From the NCBI GenBank assembly GCA_022113835.1, contig JAILWY010000026.1, positions 2,438,001 to 2,502,000 on the forward strand: a DNA stretch of 64,000 nt, read 5' to 3'. Below are positions 1 through 11,720 of the stretch, in pieces. This DNA is from Atopsyche davidsoni. Taxonomy: Eukaryota; Arthropoda; Insecta; Trichoptera; Hydrobiosidae. How positions within the stretch are numbered: the first letter of the stretch is position 1; each line of letters opens with the position of its first letter. The notes below the pieces were generated by a model. It was given only the letters and a program-made list of their open reading frames with translations, was not told where the DNA came from and made no database searches. The position numbers and the translations under genes are program-made.

Positions 1-1079
1 TCTTTGAGTCACCGAGACCGTCTGTGAACTTTGGGGATGACCCTCGCGCTATATTTAGTGAGGATGTTCCTCTTTGTGTGCCTCCAAGGATATCACTCTC
101 TGCTCTCTTTCTCCCCGTATTAAAAGCGGCAAGTTGAACAAACCCTTCGGCGACAAGGCAATACAAAAATATTATTTTCTTTCTTGATCGAATAAACGAT
201 TATTCGAACTTAAGACTGATATTTATTTTTGATAAAAACATTTTCATGTTTTGGTGGTATCAGTCGGATTTGAAGATAAAAATTTATTCATATAAAACCT
301 ACGATCAACAATTATTAATATGAAAACAATTAACGTTCTTGCTAAATATTTTTGCGTAGGACCTTAGCAGAAAAAAATATGCTTAATGAAAACATTTTTT
401 TGAGAACGAAATCGTTAACTGTTGCGATTCGTGACATATTTTAAAGTACCGGAGTACTTTTTTTTTAGAACAAAGCGAATCAATAAACGCCGTGTCGGAT
501 TCAACTGTGTCCTTTTGGCGAGTTGCTTATAATTTATGCACAAGCACGACCAACTGCGTGAGCAGTGCGTGCCCGTCGATACCGGCGAGCGAGCTCTCCG
601 CTCGTGTTGATGTATCTGGGGTATTTTTGTACTTCGAAAAATAAAAATTAGAAAATAGAGTGCCGCGAGTGGAAAGCAAACGCAAATAAAGAATAAAAAA
701 AAAGCTGATATCTGAACGGAGCACAAACAGAGCGGCCGGCCTAACCTCGAGCAATAACCTGCCCGACGCAGGACCTTGATTCTCGGCCGCTGTGTTGGTG
801 ACGACTGACGCCCGGCGAGTATGACATTCTCAATTCTTGATAATTTCTCTGCCTCTGAATTTAGAATCGAAACAGGCAAACACCAGCGAAAATAATTTAT
901 TTTCCAACGGCTGATGGACGTGTTTATTTGTGGCCAGTTGAATAATCACAATTAAAAAATTAAAAAAAACATTTGGTATTTCATGGGCGCGTTGTTTATT
1001 ACTAACTGACATACCTATGATAATTTATTTAAAAGCGTTCCTGAGTTTATTTTCTAGAGGGGAATAATGAATACCTCGT
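1..1079. other. Intron downstream of the first-finger exon
   Basis: Continuation of the E75 intron toward the second-finger exon. 1-150 and 480-830 are moderately GC-rich; the rest is AT-rich. In this family the B-isoform first exon lies in this intron. I looked for an open frame ending in a phase-0 donor here and found none I could support. The 154-codon minus-strand frame at 415..879 has no domain and a cytosine/serine/leucine-rich mix typical of chance. Confidence 0.5.
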
Positions 1080-1325
1080 TGACCTTAACCTTCAGTGAAA
1101 GGACGGCAAATGAGTATAAATACCGGGATAATAAGCAGAACGGACGCGAATTTGCGAACGGTCAAAAAAAAAACGCAGAGGGGTCGGAAATACCAGGTGA
1201 ATGGATGAAGAGGGAGATGGAATAATGGCGATAAGCTGTCAACCCCCATTCACGAGGTGTATAAAGCGAGCAGGTCGGAAGGTCAAGAATGACCCCAACT
1301 ACAATGCGTTGTGTTTGACCCTAGG
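1080..1325. promoter_or_regulatory. Cluster of nuclear-receptor half-sites
   Basis: At 1076-1088 the minus strand reads AGGTTA directly followed by AGGTCA. At 1272..1285 AGGTCG and AGGTCA form a direct repeat spaced by two bases, the arrangement bound by Rev-erb/E75-type receptors. The same AGGTCA (1280..1285) also faces TGACCC (1290..1295) as an inverted repeat spaced by four. A further TGACCC lies at 1316..1321. A plus-strand TATAAATA at 1115..1122 and TATAAAG at 1259-1265 are also present. Binding is inferred from motifs only. The open frame 1201..1401 across the cluster has no recognisable product. Confidence 0.45.
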
Positions 1326-2491
1326 CATATTTGCATTATACTGCGATACCTGTTGTCCCACTATTAATTGTGCATTTTCACGTGTGACCAAAAACGGATG
1401 AATGGAATATTTTTATATTTATGAAAAAAAAAAAAAAAAAAAGAAAACATGGAATGTTCCAATTACATATATTTTCAACGGCTGTTGCATTTGATATTCA
1501 CAAATTCTAATTAGAATAATAAACGAATAGTTCAATTCAATTATAGAGCGTAGCTATAATGCCAATAGATTTGGCCACGCGTGCGTTACTGTACAAACTT
1601 GTAATTGATAGGTTAGATTCAGCACTTCGTTAAATAACCGTTTTATCAGGACCTCGGCATTTGGAATTGGGATACCGACGCGTAGGTTATGGCGAGACAA
1701 AAAATACAACAATAAAAAGGAGCAGCAGTGCGGCCAGCTCTGCCACCGCCACCCACTCGAAATTGGTTAATTTTTTTTGCATATGGGTTTTGAGGCCGAG
1801 CCGAGAGCTTCCCGGTTCACAGACCAGGCGAGGCTGCCGGGCTGTTTCAATGCCACACGAAATGACTAACCTCGCTACAGCCACGAATAATATTCCAAAT
1901 ATTATATCGGAAATAACGTATGACGTAATCAAATACACCTCGCGAATAGCAAAACCTAACTGCGATATTCGTTAGTATCGGAGACGATGAATCTCAAAAT
2001 TGCTTGGAATCATTAGACGCATATTGAGTCCGTCAAAAATGTATAAAAATCAATACTCAAATATTATATCGTATCGTCGTATATTTTGTGAATCTGTGAT
2101 GATATTTTATTTTATTTTTACTAAGACCCATAGCGTTTTTGCTGGTGCAGATGCTGTAATAAATACATGGCATAGTAATTATAAAAAAATGTCATCTCGA
2201 ATCAAATGACACTGCATGCATGAGTATATTTAAATTTTTAAATGTTAATATATATATTAGAACAGTTTTTTTTAAAGTTGATATATTTCACTACAAAGTG
2301 AGGATATTTATATAGTAATTTGCTGTTTACTGCAATTAGTATACTCGTGCTAATTTGTCGTTAGTTTCTGTTATTGAATTCTGCGATATAACAGCGTGAT
2401 AACTGTTATGAAAGATTATTGACAATCTCTCAATGTCAAATTGTATCAGTTACGTTGTATAAGCTAATCGTGAGTTGGATAAAGGTCTTAC
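1326..2491. other. AT-rich intron
   Basis: AT-rich intron just downstream of the first-finger exon. A poly(A) tract lies at 1423-1445. 1660-1960 is somewhat GC-richer and holds a CRE-like TGACGTAA at 1921-1928. No coding or RNA signal is seen. Confidence 0.5.
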
Positions 2492-2580
2492 CTTGCAGCC
2501 CTCGCATGAGTGGACTCCGTAGTGGAAACCGCTCGCCTTGTCGCCGCACACTCGACACAGAACTGTCGTTCCATCGAATT
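2492..2580 (-). CDS. E75: E75 common exon encoding the first zinc finger
   Basis: Internal exon of the ecdysone-induced nuclear receptor E75, an orphan NR1D-type transcription factor that acts in the nucleus in the ecdysone response. The 89 bases complete a split codon and then give 29 residues, from Phe-Asp-Gly-Thr-Thr to Cys-Glu-Gly-Cys-Lys. The four zinc-binding Cys are at residues 8, 11, 25 and 28 of this stretch, and [14 protein letters not shown] and SCEGCK are diagnostic; the P-box begins at the end. The acceptor (TTTTTTACAG) abuts 2580 and the donor (GTAAGA) abuts 2492, giving entry phase 1 and exit phase 0. The second finger should begin Gly-Phe-Phe in an exon below position 1. In this family the B isoform skips this exon and so lacks a complete DNA-binding domain. 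Identity is near certain from the motif; all other domains lie outside the window. Confidence 0.97.
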
Positions 2581-3719
2581 CTGTAAAAAATATAAATAAA
2601 TATCAATTAGTTAACTTTTACAAAGAATTGAATAAATTACACAAATAAAATAGTATTTTTGTTGTCCAGGGCCGAATATTTTTTTTTTATTTGTGAAAAC
2701 AGACATAAATACAAAAGATAACTTTCATCTTCATTACTGGTTTTATAGTATGTAATTTACGTGCAATGCCATAAGCTTGCACGCCGTTGTTTTATATTAA
2801 GATTACTTTGAATGTTTTAAATTAAAAAATGAAATGTTTTAAAAAAATATTCCTGTTGGTACATTTGATTATTTTGGTTTAAAATACGCAGTACTAGTAC
2901 TTAAATACTAGTACGAAAATTATCAAACGCTACTTATTACAGAGGAAAATATTTATTGAGAAATACTCATTTGTCGTTTTAAATATATTCAATGCAGTTA
3001 TTATATGTACAGCACGAGGCAACTTATAAAAACACAATCTAATGATATATCGGTCAGTAGTGTTGATATTAATCAGATTAAAATAAATTATCAGCAATTA
3101 AATCCTCCAAAACATAAACTGTATGTAAACTATACAAACAAAACTGTATAAACGCTTTTGAATAATCTTACCAATAAATAATTATCAGGAAGTTTGTAAA
3201 TAACAAGAAAACATAAATCTGCCGGTCGTGTTTCGGTTTTTACCTGCTATGGTGACCACTTAACAGTAAAATGAAAATAAGTTTGTTTGACAGATCGGAC
3301 AGGTGATTTTTAATGATAGACTAGTAAATTTAGTGCTCGATAATAAACTTAAACCGTAATGCTAACAGTGTATTTCATTATACCAAAGCCTGGATGTATA
3401 ATCTGTCAATTTACTGTTCGATGTAGACTTCATTAAAATTACATTTGTGTCCAATTTTATATAGAATCCGTTCAAGATTTTTAACATTTATTTGTATTCC
3501 TAAATATAAGCATAAAAAAATTATGACTACAAAGACTGTTGATTTTTTTTACAGCTAAGTAACATTTGGTTATCAATAGTTTTTTGGCTTATAAACCAAC
3601 TCAACAGAAAATATCTGTTTAGATGTTATTTAAATCTAATGTGTTATTCATGAACGTTTACATTTTTTGTTGAATATACGTATGTGATAACATAACCGGT
3701 CTCGCGTATTAAAAAAGTA
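2581..3719. other. AT-rich intron upstream of the finger exon
   Basis: AT-rich intron sequence with no repeat or coding signal. An isolated good minus-strand donor (TTG then GTAAGAT) at about 3168-3176 has no supporting exon. Confidence 0.5.
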
Positions 3720-4060
3720 GTATAATACTGCTCCGTGTGTGGACAATTACGGCACAATATGTCAACCTTCGGAGTTGCTAATTCGATTGATACAAAAATA
3801 TGAATGTTCTGTTCTCTCGGCCGCCGTAAAGGTGAGACGGGCTTCCGTAAACACTTACGGGGCGGCCTTCCAATGCCGCAGGTCGCAGACAACACCTGGA
3901 CAAACGTGCCGCCGACAACCCGCGCCTACACACCTGTGAACAGTCAGCGCAGAACTTCGATCCTCCACGTGACGCGGACGTCGAGAGCTGGAGCTGACCT
4001 TCCGATTCAGCAAGAAAACAAGGAAATGCCCCCAAACGCTACAGCGATTGAAAAAATATC
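3720..4060. other. GC-rich intronic block
   Basis: Sharply bounded GC-richer block 1.2 to 1.5 kb upstream of the finger exon, with open frames on both strands and a CACGTG E-box (3978-3983). A minus-strand donor GTAAGTG lies at 3846-3852, with no ATG in frame before it. I read it as a possible enhancer. A missed isoform-specific exon is the alternative. Confidence 0.35.
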
Positions 4061-5130
4061 TTTATTTTTATTTTGAACCGTACGGTTTTAAATCCCATAA
4101 ATCCTGCGACCTTCATGAAATTTTTGGTATTTTTCACAATCGTGACGCACACCACAAGGATTCAAAGCGTAAACGTAAAACTACTCCGTGAAATTAACGC
4201 TTTGTGAGTAAGAAAGTTACATTCAAGACGTGCTGTGGAAAGGTATATATTTAATTAGTTTTTTTTAATATATTGCTGAAACAATGGCTAAATCATATTT
4301 CGAAACAAAAAGAACTCCATAAGCGTGCGTCAGTACATTCTTGTTTTCATAACTATGAAAATATTGTTATATTAGTATTTTCTCAACAGTGTTTTTGCGT
4401 GTTTATTCTTGAATCAATAGCTTCTATTGTCGCATGTGTAGAATACCCCAATAGGTTCTTCGCAACCGACAGTTCACCGACAAAGCTCTTGCCCTCCCGT
4501 GAACCTGAGCGGTGCGCTTCCACATTCGCACTCCGAGATGTGTTCGAGCAGTGCTGATGAGGTTATCGCTGCAGCCAGGATCCTTTGTTTCTGGGGTCAG
4601 ATGGAGTCAAGGGGGAATATTTCCGTAAGGACAAACCCGTGCCTAGGTCGCTGCCTTATGTTCCACGCAAATAGCTACGTAAGTCAAATTAACGCTTTTT
4701 TTATTGCGCGTGTCGCTTAGTGCGTATTACGATTTGGCGTTGTTTTCTAGGTTTTGACAGCGGTAACTTTGGTCGAGTCCTTCAGTATTGATTTCCGTGT
4801 TGTTTTGTAATCGCCAGAGATAAATCATTACAAGCTACGGTTGTTTGTTTTAAGCTATGTACATGTGATGTGTGATCTAATAAGTAAATTATTGTTATCA
4901 TAAGATAATGAACTGTAGAAGGTTAATAGGAAATATTCACTAGGGCCTTAGTAGGCTTAAACAAAAGTTTATTTTAGATTGTATTAAATAGTGTGTTTTT
5001 TTTTTATTTATCTAGGAAGTATCTATGACAAAAGCAATTTCAGAGAATTAACAACGTAATTATTTATGGACGGAATTAATGCATTATTAAACAGATTGTT
5101 GCCATTTATTTGACTAGTTTGAAGGTCAAG
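4061..5130. other. Intron, no feature recognised
   Basis: Mostly AT-rich. 4440-4690 is moderately GC-rich, with overlapping plus-strand open frames (4273..4557 and 4499..4720) that match no family I know. Nothing else is seen. Confidence 0.4.
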
Positions 5131-5650
5131 TTATGCAAAACAAATGATACTTGATTTTTTCGTATCTGTGCATGTGTTACACGCTCGGGCTGTAGTGGTG
5201 TATGTAGGAGCTGTTGGCTTCCAATTTTGTAAAGAAATGTAACAATCTGTTGGTAGTGTTGGTGATTTGTGACTTTTACGAGCGTGGATGTGTTGATGTG
5301 TTTCCGATAGTGTCAGGCGTGTATTGGTGCATGAAGGAGTGCGTACGTAATAATAGATAGCGATGGGAATGTTTGTGTCAGTGGAAATAGCCCGTGTGGG
5401 TGATAGTGGCCTGGCGTGGTGTGAGTGCGACCTATATGGAGGACGTTGACCTGCCGCGACTCTGAAAATAAAGTGAAAAACAAGTGAAGGCGGGGGGGGC
5501 GGGGCAGGGGGAGGAGAGGGATCCATTGAAACGCGCCACGGGGAAAGTACTGCCACAGCTTGCGAAAAGTACAGAAATATGTTAATAAACATGGCTGCAA
5601 TAGTCGCTTGAGCAGTGCCAGAAAATTGTACTCAGCAAGGTAATTAGTGT
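5131..5650. other. GT-rich tract and G-rich block with the window's second-longest frame
   Basis: 5160-5440 is unusually GT-rich on the plus strand, which creates a 153-codon minus-strand frame (5131..5592) full of Thr, Pro, His and Ser; its composition argues against a real protein. 5490-5520 is G-rich (GGGGGGGCGGGGCAGGGGG). A plus-strand donor-like CAAG then GTAATT follows at 5636-5645, so an antisense transcript start cannot be excluded. Confidence 0.3.
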
Positions 5651-6289
5651 CTAGGGAATTATAAATTTTACAATTTTATTTTCTTTTCGTGAAAATAATA
5701 AAGAATCAACTAAGCGTGTTTTTAGAAGCATATAAATATGCACAAACTAGGTTACATTTAAGGTGATGGCTGTGATTTTATTAATAAATATACCCGTGGA
5801 TCATCCTACTATTCATGAAAAAAATGTTTTGAAAAGTAGTGTGATATCAAAGCGTTAAAAATAAAAGATTTGTTTTTCCTTATCGCACTACTTAAGATAG
5901 ATATTTAGTCTTTTTATCGTGTTTTGTATGGTCGGTGTACATTAATGTTGAGCCGTGCAATACACGAAAATAAGATACGTAGGTACACAGGCCGCTGTCT
6001 GGTTCATGGTCGTTCATTTTAAATTTAGTGGTGTTTCAATTCCTGCCGCTCTTGGCACACTGACTCAGTTCTCTGACAAATGACGGATTGGAAGCAAAAA
6101 TAAAATAAAATATATCCTAGCCGAATTCTGAGAATTGTTGTGTAATAACTAATAACGAAGTGTCCGCGGACGAATCTGCATAAGCCAAATTAAAAATGAA
6201 ACGAAAAAAAACAATCGAAAGTCAATTCAAATCGAGTTTCACTATCGTTGGCCGGAGAAATAGCCTAGAAGGAGACGACAACATCTTTC
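5651..6289. other. AT-rich intron
   Basis: AT-rich and featureless. A minus-strand ATG at about 6015 opens MNDHEPDSGLC before weak donors, but the only donor in usable phase would create a stop at the finger exon, so it is not called. Confidence 0.4.
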
Positions 6290-6490
6290 TAAATGGAGAA
6301 AGTAGGCGTCAGAGCGAGAGCAGCAGTGCGGCACGCTTTTTTTCTCCGAGCGACACGCGGCGGCTTCGCGCCGTGCGGAGAAAGTACGAGAGCGAGGGAG
6401 ACGCAAACACTCCCGCGAGTCGCTTCGCCACTTTCTCTCGCGGCGGTCTAGCCGGGGGGAAAGAACGGCGGGCCGCGAGCTGATGCGAGT
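6290..6490. other. CpG-rich block, possible regulatory element
   Basis: About 200 bases rich in CpG and in GAGAG/CTCTC words (GAGA-factor-like) within AT-rich intron, 3 kb downstream of the A-type exon. The plus-strand frame 6196..6483 is mostly Arg/Ser and compositional. It could be an enhancer or another start region; no TATA box or initiator is evident. Confidence 0.35.
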
Positions 6491-9400
6491 CGAAGAGAGA
6501 TGCGAGATTGTCGTCGCTTCTTATTGTAGTTGCTATTAAATTTCACCCAATTTTACGCTGCATTGAAGATACGAATGAAAGTGAATTGAAATTACGAATG
6601 AAGGTTACGCGAGGAAAGACTTTCTTCTTGGCGTATTATTATTTAACATCAGTAGAAACTGCTCCACACAACATCTATTAGCAAAGTAAAAGTACGTTTC
6701 TAATAATTTTGATTTATTGGCTTCTTCAACATCTTGTATTGCAGTATTTATCGGATTACAGATTCAGTTTTTTTTGCGTGGAACAAGCGACGCAAATTGT
6801 ATAACAAATAATGTGCAAGTGAATGCGATCGAGACCGGTTGAATGCGCCTAGTTGCATATGAAGAAATGCATTTCTCTACTTAGGTAACCGTGGCGTAAT
6901 ATTCTAGGGAAAGTTGCCGAGTGAGATCGGTTCGCATCCCCGCTTGCAAAAACCGAGTCGACAAACTACCAATTCGGTTAATTATCGAATGATCGATGCG
7001 TTTTAGAAAAGAATATATGCAATAACAAGAAATTAATTTTACATGTTGGCTTTATCAGATTTGTGTATCGTGATCTCAGAACACCTACAGAGGTCAATCT
7101 CTCTTAAATTTCTAAAGCAAGTCTTTAGTTGTGAAACTTGAATATCAGCATGTTTGATTATTATTTATGCGCGTATATTGACTATGAAGTAACAGGGAAG
7201 CAGAGTTACTTTTTTTCTGAATGTCTCAGAAACTTCTGGTGGATTCTGATAAGCAAGCAAGGTCTCTCCGCTCGCGTGTCGGACACCGAATCGAGTCGTT
7301 GAACCAATAATCATAAATCAGTATCTATAAAGTTATACAAAGGTAAACGGTCAATCATACCTTTACTTTTACTAGTTAATTGTTTTATAAGTAAGTGAGT
7401 GTTAACGTGAAATGAGCAATAATTAAATGCTACCAATAAGATTATTAACAAATAGCGTGACAAACGATTACTTAGCATCACGCCACGGATAGTGATCGGT
7501 TATTGTTACAGACGACAGGCAGGTAGGTATTGCAACAACTATCTCCACAGCTGAACTTCGCTGGTATTTCAAGCAGGGCCCGTAACCGCCAGGCCGAGCG
7601 GCTAGAAAGTCGATGTGGGGTCTAATTATTGTTTGCCAGGTGCCAGGTGGACGACCTGCTAGCTTTTATTAAGCGTTACATCAAATTACATACGCGGTAT
7701 TACTTTGATGTCTATGGTAATTTGAATCAATCCGAGTGCTCGGCTAACCCGTGAAATTCAATCTCTCCAAGAGGTGAACGGACGCCGCGCTAGCTAAAAT
7801 AAAGTAACAATTTCAAGGCGATTTTTACCGCAATCGAACATTCTGGAAATAAGCCGCTCGTTTTAACAATTTCTAAAATTTTAAATTGGATATCGCAGCG
7901 ACCGTGCAGATATTTAAAGTAATCGTATTTATCTATTTTCCTCGCTGTTATTTTGAAAGTATCATTTTCACGACTAACAAACCTTGAAAACGCCGAACAA
8001 TGCTCGACGACATAATCACCTACGAATAACTGCGAGCCGCCGGGAAATGCTACACAGGTACGCGTAATTATAGCCAAGGATCATTACGGCAGTCATTAGC
8101 CAAATTCAAAAGAAAGTAAGATAATCAAAGAAAAAGTGGATTACAGCAGGCGACAGCGAACGCGTGGACTTCGTCGGCGAGACTCGAGTCCCAGTATTGT
8201 CTCAGATCGAATTAGTAAGCGATGAAAGTGATCCGGACCGCGGGACGGAGCCGGCGCAAGTGGAGCGGCCGGAGAAAGCTGATCAATCACCGGAGAAGAG
8301 GAGAAAGCTTGCATAACCGACTCGACAACATGTCGACTGTAATAATTACATCACGCGTGTCTGGGAGCTGGGAAGTTGCATTATGAAACGGCTGTGCCAC
8401 TGCACCGGAGTGCATGCACCTCGATACACCTCTAATAACCCACTAACGAGGAAATGAGCAGGAGAAATGCAGGTGACATAATGGCTCCAGGTTGCGACAC
8501 GCTCTTGAGCCGACTGCGAAATAGGCGGCAAGCCCGGCTTTCGATCCTCCCACATTCGATTGCATGCAATTTCAATAAGATATCATAAAACTAGATACTA
8601 AGGAACTGTGCCATTTCCTACTCAGAACTATATAATTTGACTATAATACATTGAAAAAATTAAAAATAAAACATTTTATCGCTTTTAAACACGGAAATCA
8701 GTGATCAATTAACATAAAAAGGGAATTGAAAAAGAAACAATTTTTAAGCCCAAAGAAAGAAAATCATAATCATTAAACTAAAAAAACATTATTTTTTACG
8801 GATATGTCGGTATTTTCAAGCATGACTAAATAATATGACTGCAATGATGGATGGAATTCAAAAGGGTGTCGGCCCTGGTAGAATCATTATCAGATTTTGT
8901 GCTGCAAGAGGTGTTTCATGAGAAACACTGGCGGTGAAATACGTTAAGTTGGGTGCACCCTTAGCAGTTCATTTATCACTTTTTTTTTTCTTGGCGTTAA
9001 TCGTTTTTTACAAGTGACAATTATGATCGCGGAGGCAGTGGGTTGTTTGAATCATTTCGCTCATTCTGTTGCATCGGAAACTTGACATGTTTGAGGATTG
9101 ATGATCTCAAGAAAGTGACTGCTTTTGGGATGATTTTAACGATATTTTACGCCAAATTAAAAAGTTTTGTACGGGAAAAGGTATATTATAACGATTTCGT
9201 GTTTTTTTTAATTTAAAGAGTTGGTTCTCACAGAGAATAATTTGTAAAGGTTTTGATGTTTTTTCAGTGAGATTTCTATTTTACTAGTAAAAGTGAGGAT
9301 AAATAATTGTAAATACAGTTGCATAGAAAAAACTCGATAACTTTGAGGGAAGGCCTAACTATTTATTAAATGTCAAAAAAAATAATAGTACATATGGAGA

Positions 9401-9536
9401 GCTTTAGAAGATTTGATTTTTTTGTGCCAATGCATATTACGTGATCGCGTTTGGTGACTTAACATTTTGGGGATATTTTCTCGTTCATACAATTAATTGG
9501 ACTTAAAATATTTAGTGGTAAAAATCGAAGACAGAC
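6491..9536. other. Intron, mostly featureless
   Basis: AT-rich with milder mixed stretches at 7480-7660, 7740-8100 and 8150-8560. AGAGGTGAAC at 7771-7780 shares its core with the duplicated motif at 46.3 and 47.0 kb. The minus-strand frame 7790..8077 has no recognisable domain. No repeat family is identified. Confidence 0.4.
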
Positions 9537-9762
9537 CGATATGCAATTCCGGTTCACGCTGTCCCCCGGAGCTGACGGTGTGGTCGCTCATGGGGTAGCC
9601 GTCGGCCAGGGGCGGAGGCTCCTGGGGACCGTAAAGCTCGACTTTGGGCACCAGCGGCGCGCCCTCCCGGGGGCTGGCCGTGGTGGAGCCCACCGCCGAC
9701 ATCTGCACTTGCACCTGCGCCCTGCAGGCGTAGCTGCTGTCGGGGCTCATGATCATCGTCAT
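9537..9762 (-). CDS. E75: E75 A-type first coding exon
   Basis: Alternative first coding exon of E75. ATG at 9762 starts MTMIMSPDSS and the exon runs 75 codons plus one base, ending PELHI then G at a donor read G|GTCTGT. That G joins AA of the exon at 2580 to make Glu, giving the uninterrupted junction [11 protein letters not shown], which is strong proof that the two belong together. The encoded N-terminal A/B region is low complexity and Pro/Ser/Gly rich, and contains PKVELYG. It has no fold I can name; in this family it supplies isoform-specific transactivation. The frame stays open for 34 codons upstream but has no upstream ATG, so 9762 is the first Met. A CpG-rich promoter candidate lies directly upstream. 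The label A follows family convention for the proximal isoform with two fingers; another letter is possible. Confidence 0.92.
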
Positions 9763-10800
9763 CCTGGACGCTGGCGGATCTGACACCGGGTCTGATTGTT
9801 TTATACTACACTTAACTGACGATAACCCACCACTCGAGATTAGGATAAATAAAAAAAAATACACTCAAATTATAAATACAGTCAGAGAACGTCACAGGTC
9901 GATGTAGTCTAGGGCAACTAGTTTACGCACGATCGAATCGGAATAGCACACGAATGAAACATTTTTTTCAAACATATTAAAAAATGTAAAAAAAAATAAA
10001 ATATTACAACGACACTCGCGGTGCTTCACCGTCACAAGTACGCACTTTTTTTGAAATACTCAAAAAATGTTTACGAAAAAATAAATAGTCACAGGTTTCG
10101 TGCGGGCCGGTCGCAGGGGAGCGAAATACCGAAAACGTAAATACGGCGGGGGCTCCGCGGGCGAGACCTCTCCGGCGCGCGCTCGTGAGAACACTGGCGG
10201 CGCCGAGCGTAAATGGGACGCGGCAGGTCCGCGCGCTCCCGGGCCCCAAGAGTGAAAGTCTGCGAAATGGAGCCCGCCGACTCCCATACGAATCCTTCCC
10301 GACTTCCCGCGCCGCCTCCGAGCGAAACTCGCCTCTACAGAAGACCTGACCGAGTCTCGCGGCCCGCGATAGAGTTCAATGCATTTCGAGCTTCGAGGTC
10401 ATTGCCGCGCTCGCGTCACCCGACCAATCGCGGCGCGGAGAGTCTCGCCGGCGGCGCCGCTATTGGCCGGCCGCCCCCCCTCCACCCGGCGCGCGGGGAG
10501 GGGGTGAGAAGTTCATAGACCCGAACCTTGGATTGCATTAGCCAGACGGGATGGCCAAGGTCGCAGCTCGCGGTGCTCGAAAGCGAGAATCGCGTGCGCG
10601 CGAGCGAGACGGCCGCGCGCCCCGCGGCGGGCGGAGGGAGACGGCGCGGCCGGGCGCTCGTCAGCGCCTCCGCGCGCGTCACACTCGAAATATTTCCCCG
10701 TACGCGACGGGACGGGTGAACTTGAAATTATCAATTGCTATGATTTATTCTCGATCGGGGGCGCACCGCGGGCCGTGCTGGGCGCGAGCCTCGGGAAGTA
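9763..10800 (-). promoter_or_regulatory. CpG-rich promoter and leader region of the A-type exon
   Basis: Directly upstream of the A-type ATG. 10090-10800 is strongly CpG-rich, unlike the AT-rich flanks, with many CGCG and GGCCGC words. An AGGTCA half-site at 10396..10401 is followed by TTGCC, an imperfect one-base-spaced inverted repeat of the ecdysone-response type. A TATAAAA reads on the minus strand at 9799..9805, but it is too close to the ATG to fit a normal leader. The short open frames on both strands here are a by-product of base composition. Confidence 0.6.
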
Positions 10801-11276
10801 AACGATTTCACTTTTGTACCGCGCCTCATTTGTGGCGTAATACTACCCATATTTAAAAAAATCTGACGTAAAAAAAAAAAAAACAACGTTTCACCAGTGT
10901 TGCAAACGCCCGACATCGACCCTTAAATATAAAAAAAAGTCATTAAATCTGACCATTAAAAAAAAAATCAATAATAAAACTGCCATTACAATCAATGTAA
11001 CGTAAACGTGATACACGGTAGCCTTGAACTCACGAGCGCCTACATCCGCAGTGGAAGTCCAATGTTGCAAACATTTCATTGTCAAATTGATATATTTGAA
11101 TAATTTTATTTATATATATAAACAAACAACATAGTCGAAACTGCAGAATGTTATTAAATAAATAATAATATTTTCAATATTTTTTTTTTACTCGAGTACT
11201 TTATTTGAAATATTAAAATGTAATTCCAACAAGTACTCTCTGTCAAAAATATTGATTAATTAAATAAATAATCAGT
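10801..11276. other. AT-rich stretch with A-tracts
   Basis: AT-rich sequence upstream of the A-type promoter with poly(A) runs at 10868-10883 and 10930-10970. No feature is seen. Confidence 0.5.
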
Positions 11277-11720
11277 GCGCCTCGTTCATTATCGGTTCAG
11301 CTCGGCGCCTCGTTTATTATCCGTGGTAATTGTCAAGTCCATAAAATCATAATAGCCACCGAAAAGGACACATCCTTGTCAATTGAAAGTAAATTACGTG
11401 TTAGGTATTATTGGCCGCGAAGGATACCCCGGGAGCCGCGGAGGCAGGGCTTTGCCCCCCCGGGGGAGGGGGTCCGAACCATTGACCGCGATGTTACAAA
11501 ATTCGTTTATCATTCGCGGACCCCACGGTCGAGGCCGCCGCGCCCAATAGGCGACAATAGGCCTTCCGGACTACTGCCTAAGGTCGCGAACCGCAAGACA
11601 CAGCGAGCGTTTTTACTGCCTTCTGGAAATAGCGCTCCTCATCCGAATATGATTTTCAATGTCACGTGGGATTTTTTGTTTTATCACCGAGGTTGGCGGT
11701 GAGTCGCTTTCGGATGGGGC
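11277..11720. other. GC-rich block opening with a 28-bp-spaced direct repeat
   Basis: GCGCCTCGTTCATTATCGGT at 11277..11296 recurs at 11305..11324 with two changes (GCGCCTCGTTTATTATCCGT). The block then turns GC-rich with a CCCCGGGGG palindrome near 11459-11470. It lies about 0.5 to 1 kb upstream of the A-type promoter, a usual enhancer position. The frame 11376..11702 is not a recognisable protein. Confidence 0.4.

Noticed and set aside
415..879. 154-codon minus-strand frame as a possible E75 B-isoform exon
   Set aside because: It does not end in a phase-0 donor and its residues resemble chance; stop codons frame it without splice signals.
5131..5592. 153-codon minus-strand frame
   Set aside because: Created by a GT-rich tract; Thr/Pro/His/Ser-heavy, no domain and no splice or promoter support.
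6005..6030. Minus-strand ATG with MNDHEPDSGLC as a further E75 first exon
   Set aside because: The only nearby donor in phase 1 would give TAA at the junction with the finger exon.
9541..9783. Plus-strand frame opposite the A-type exon
   Set aside because: Antisense shadow of the E75 exon.
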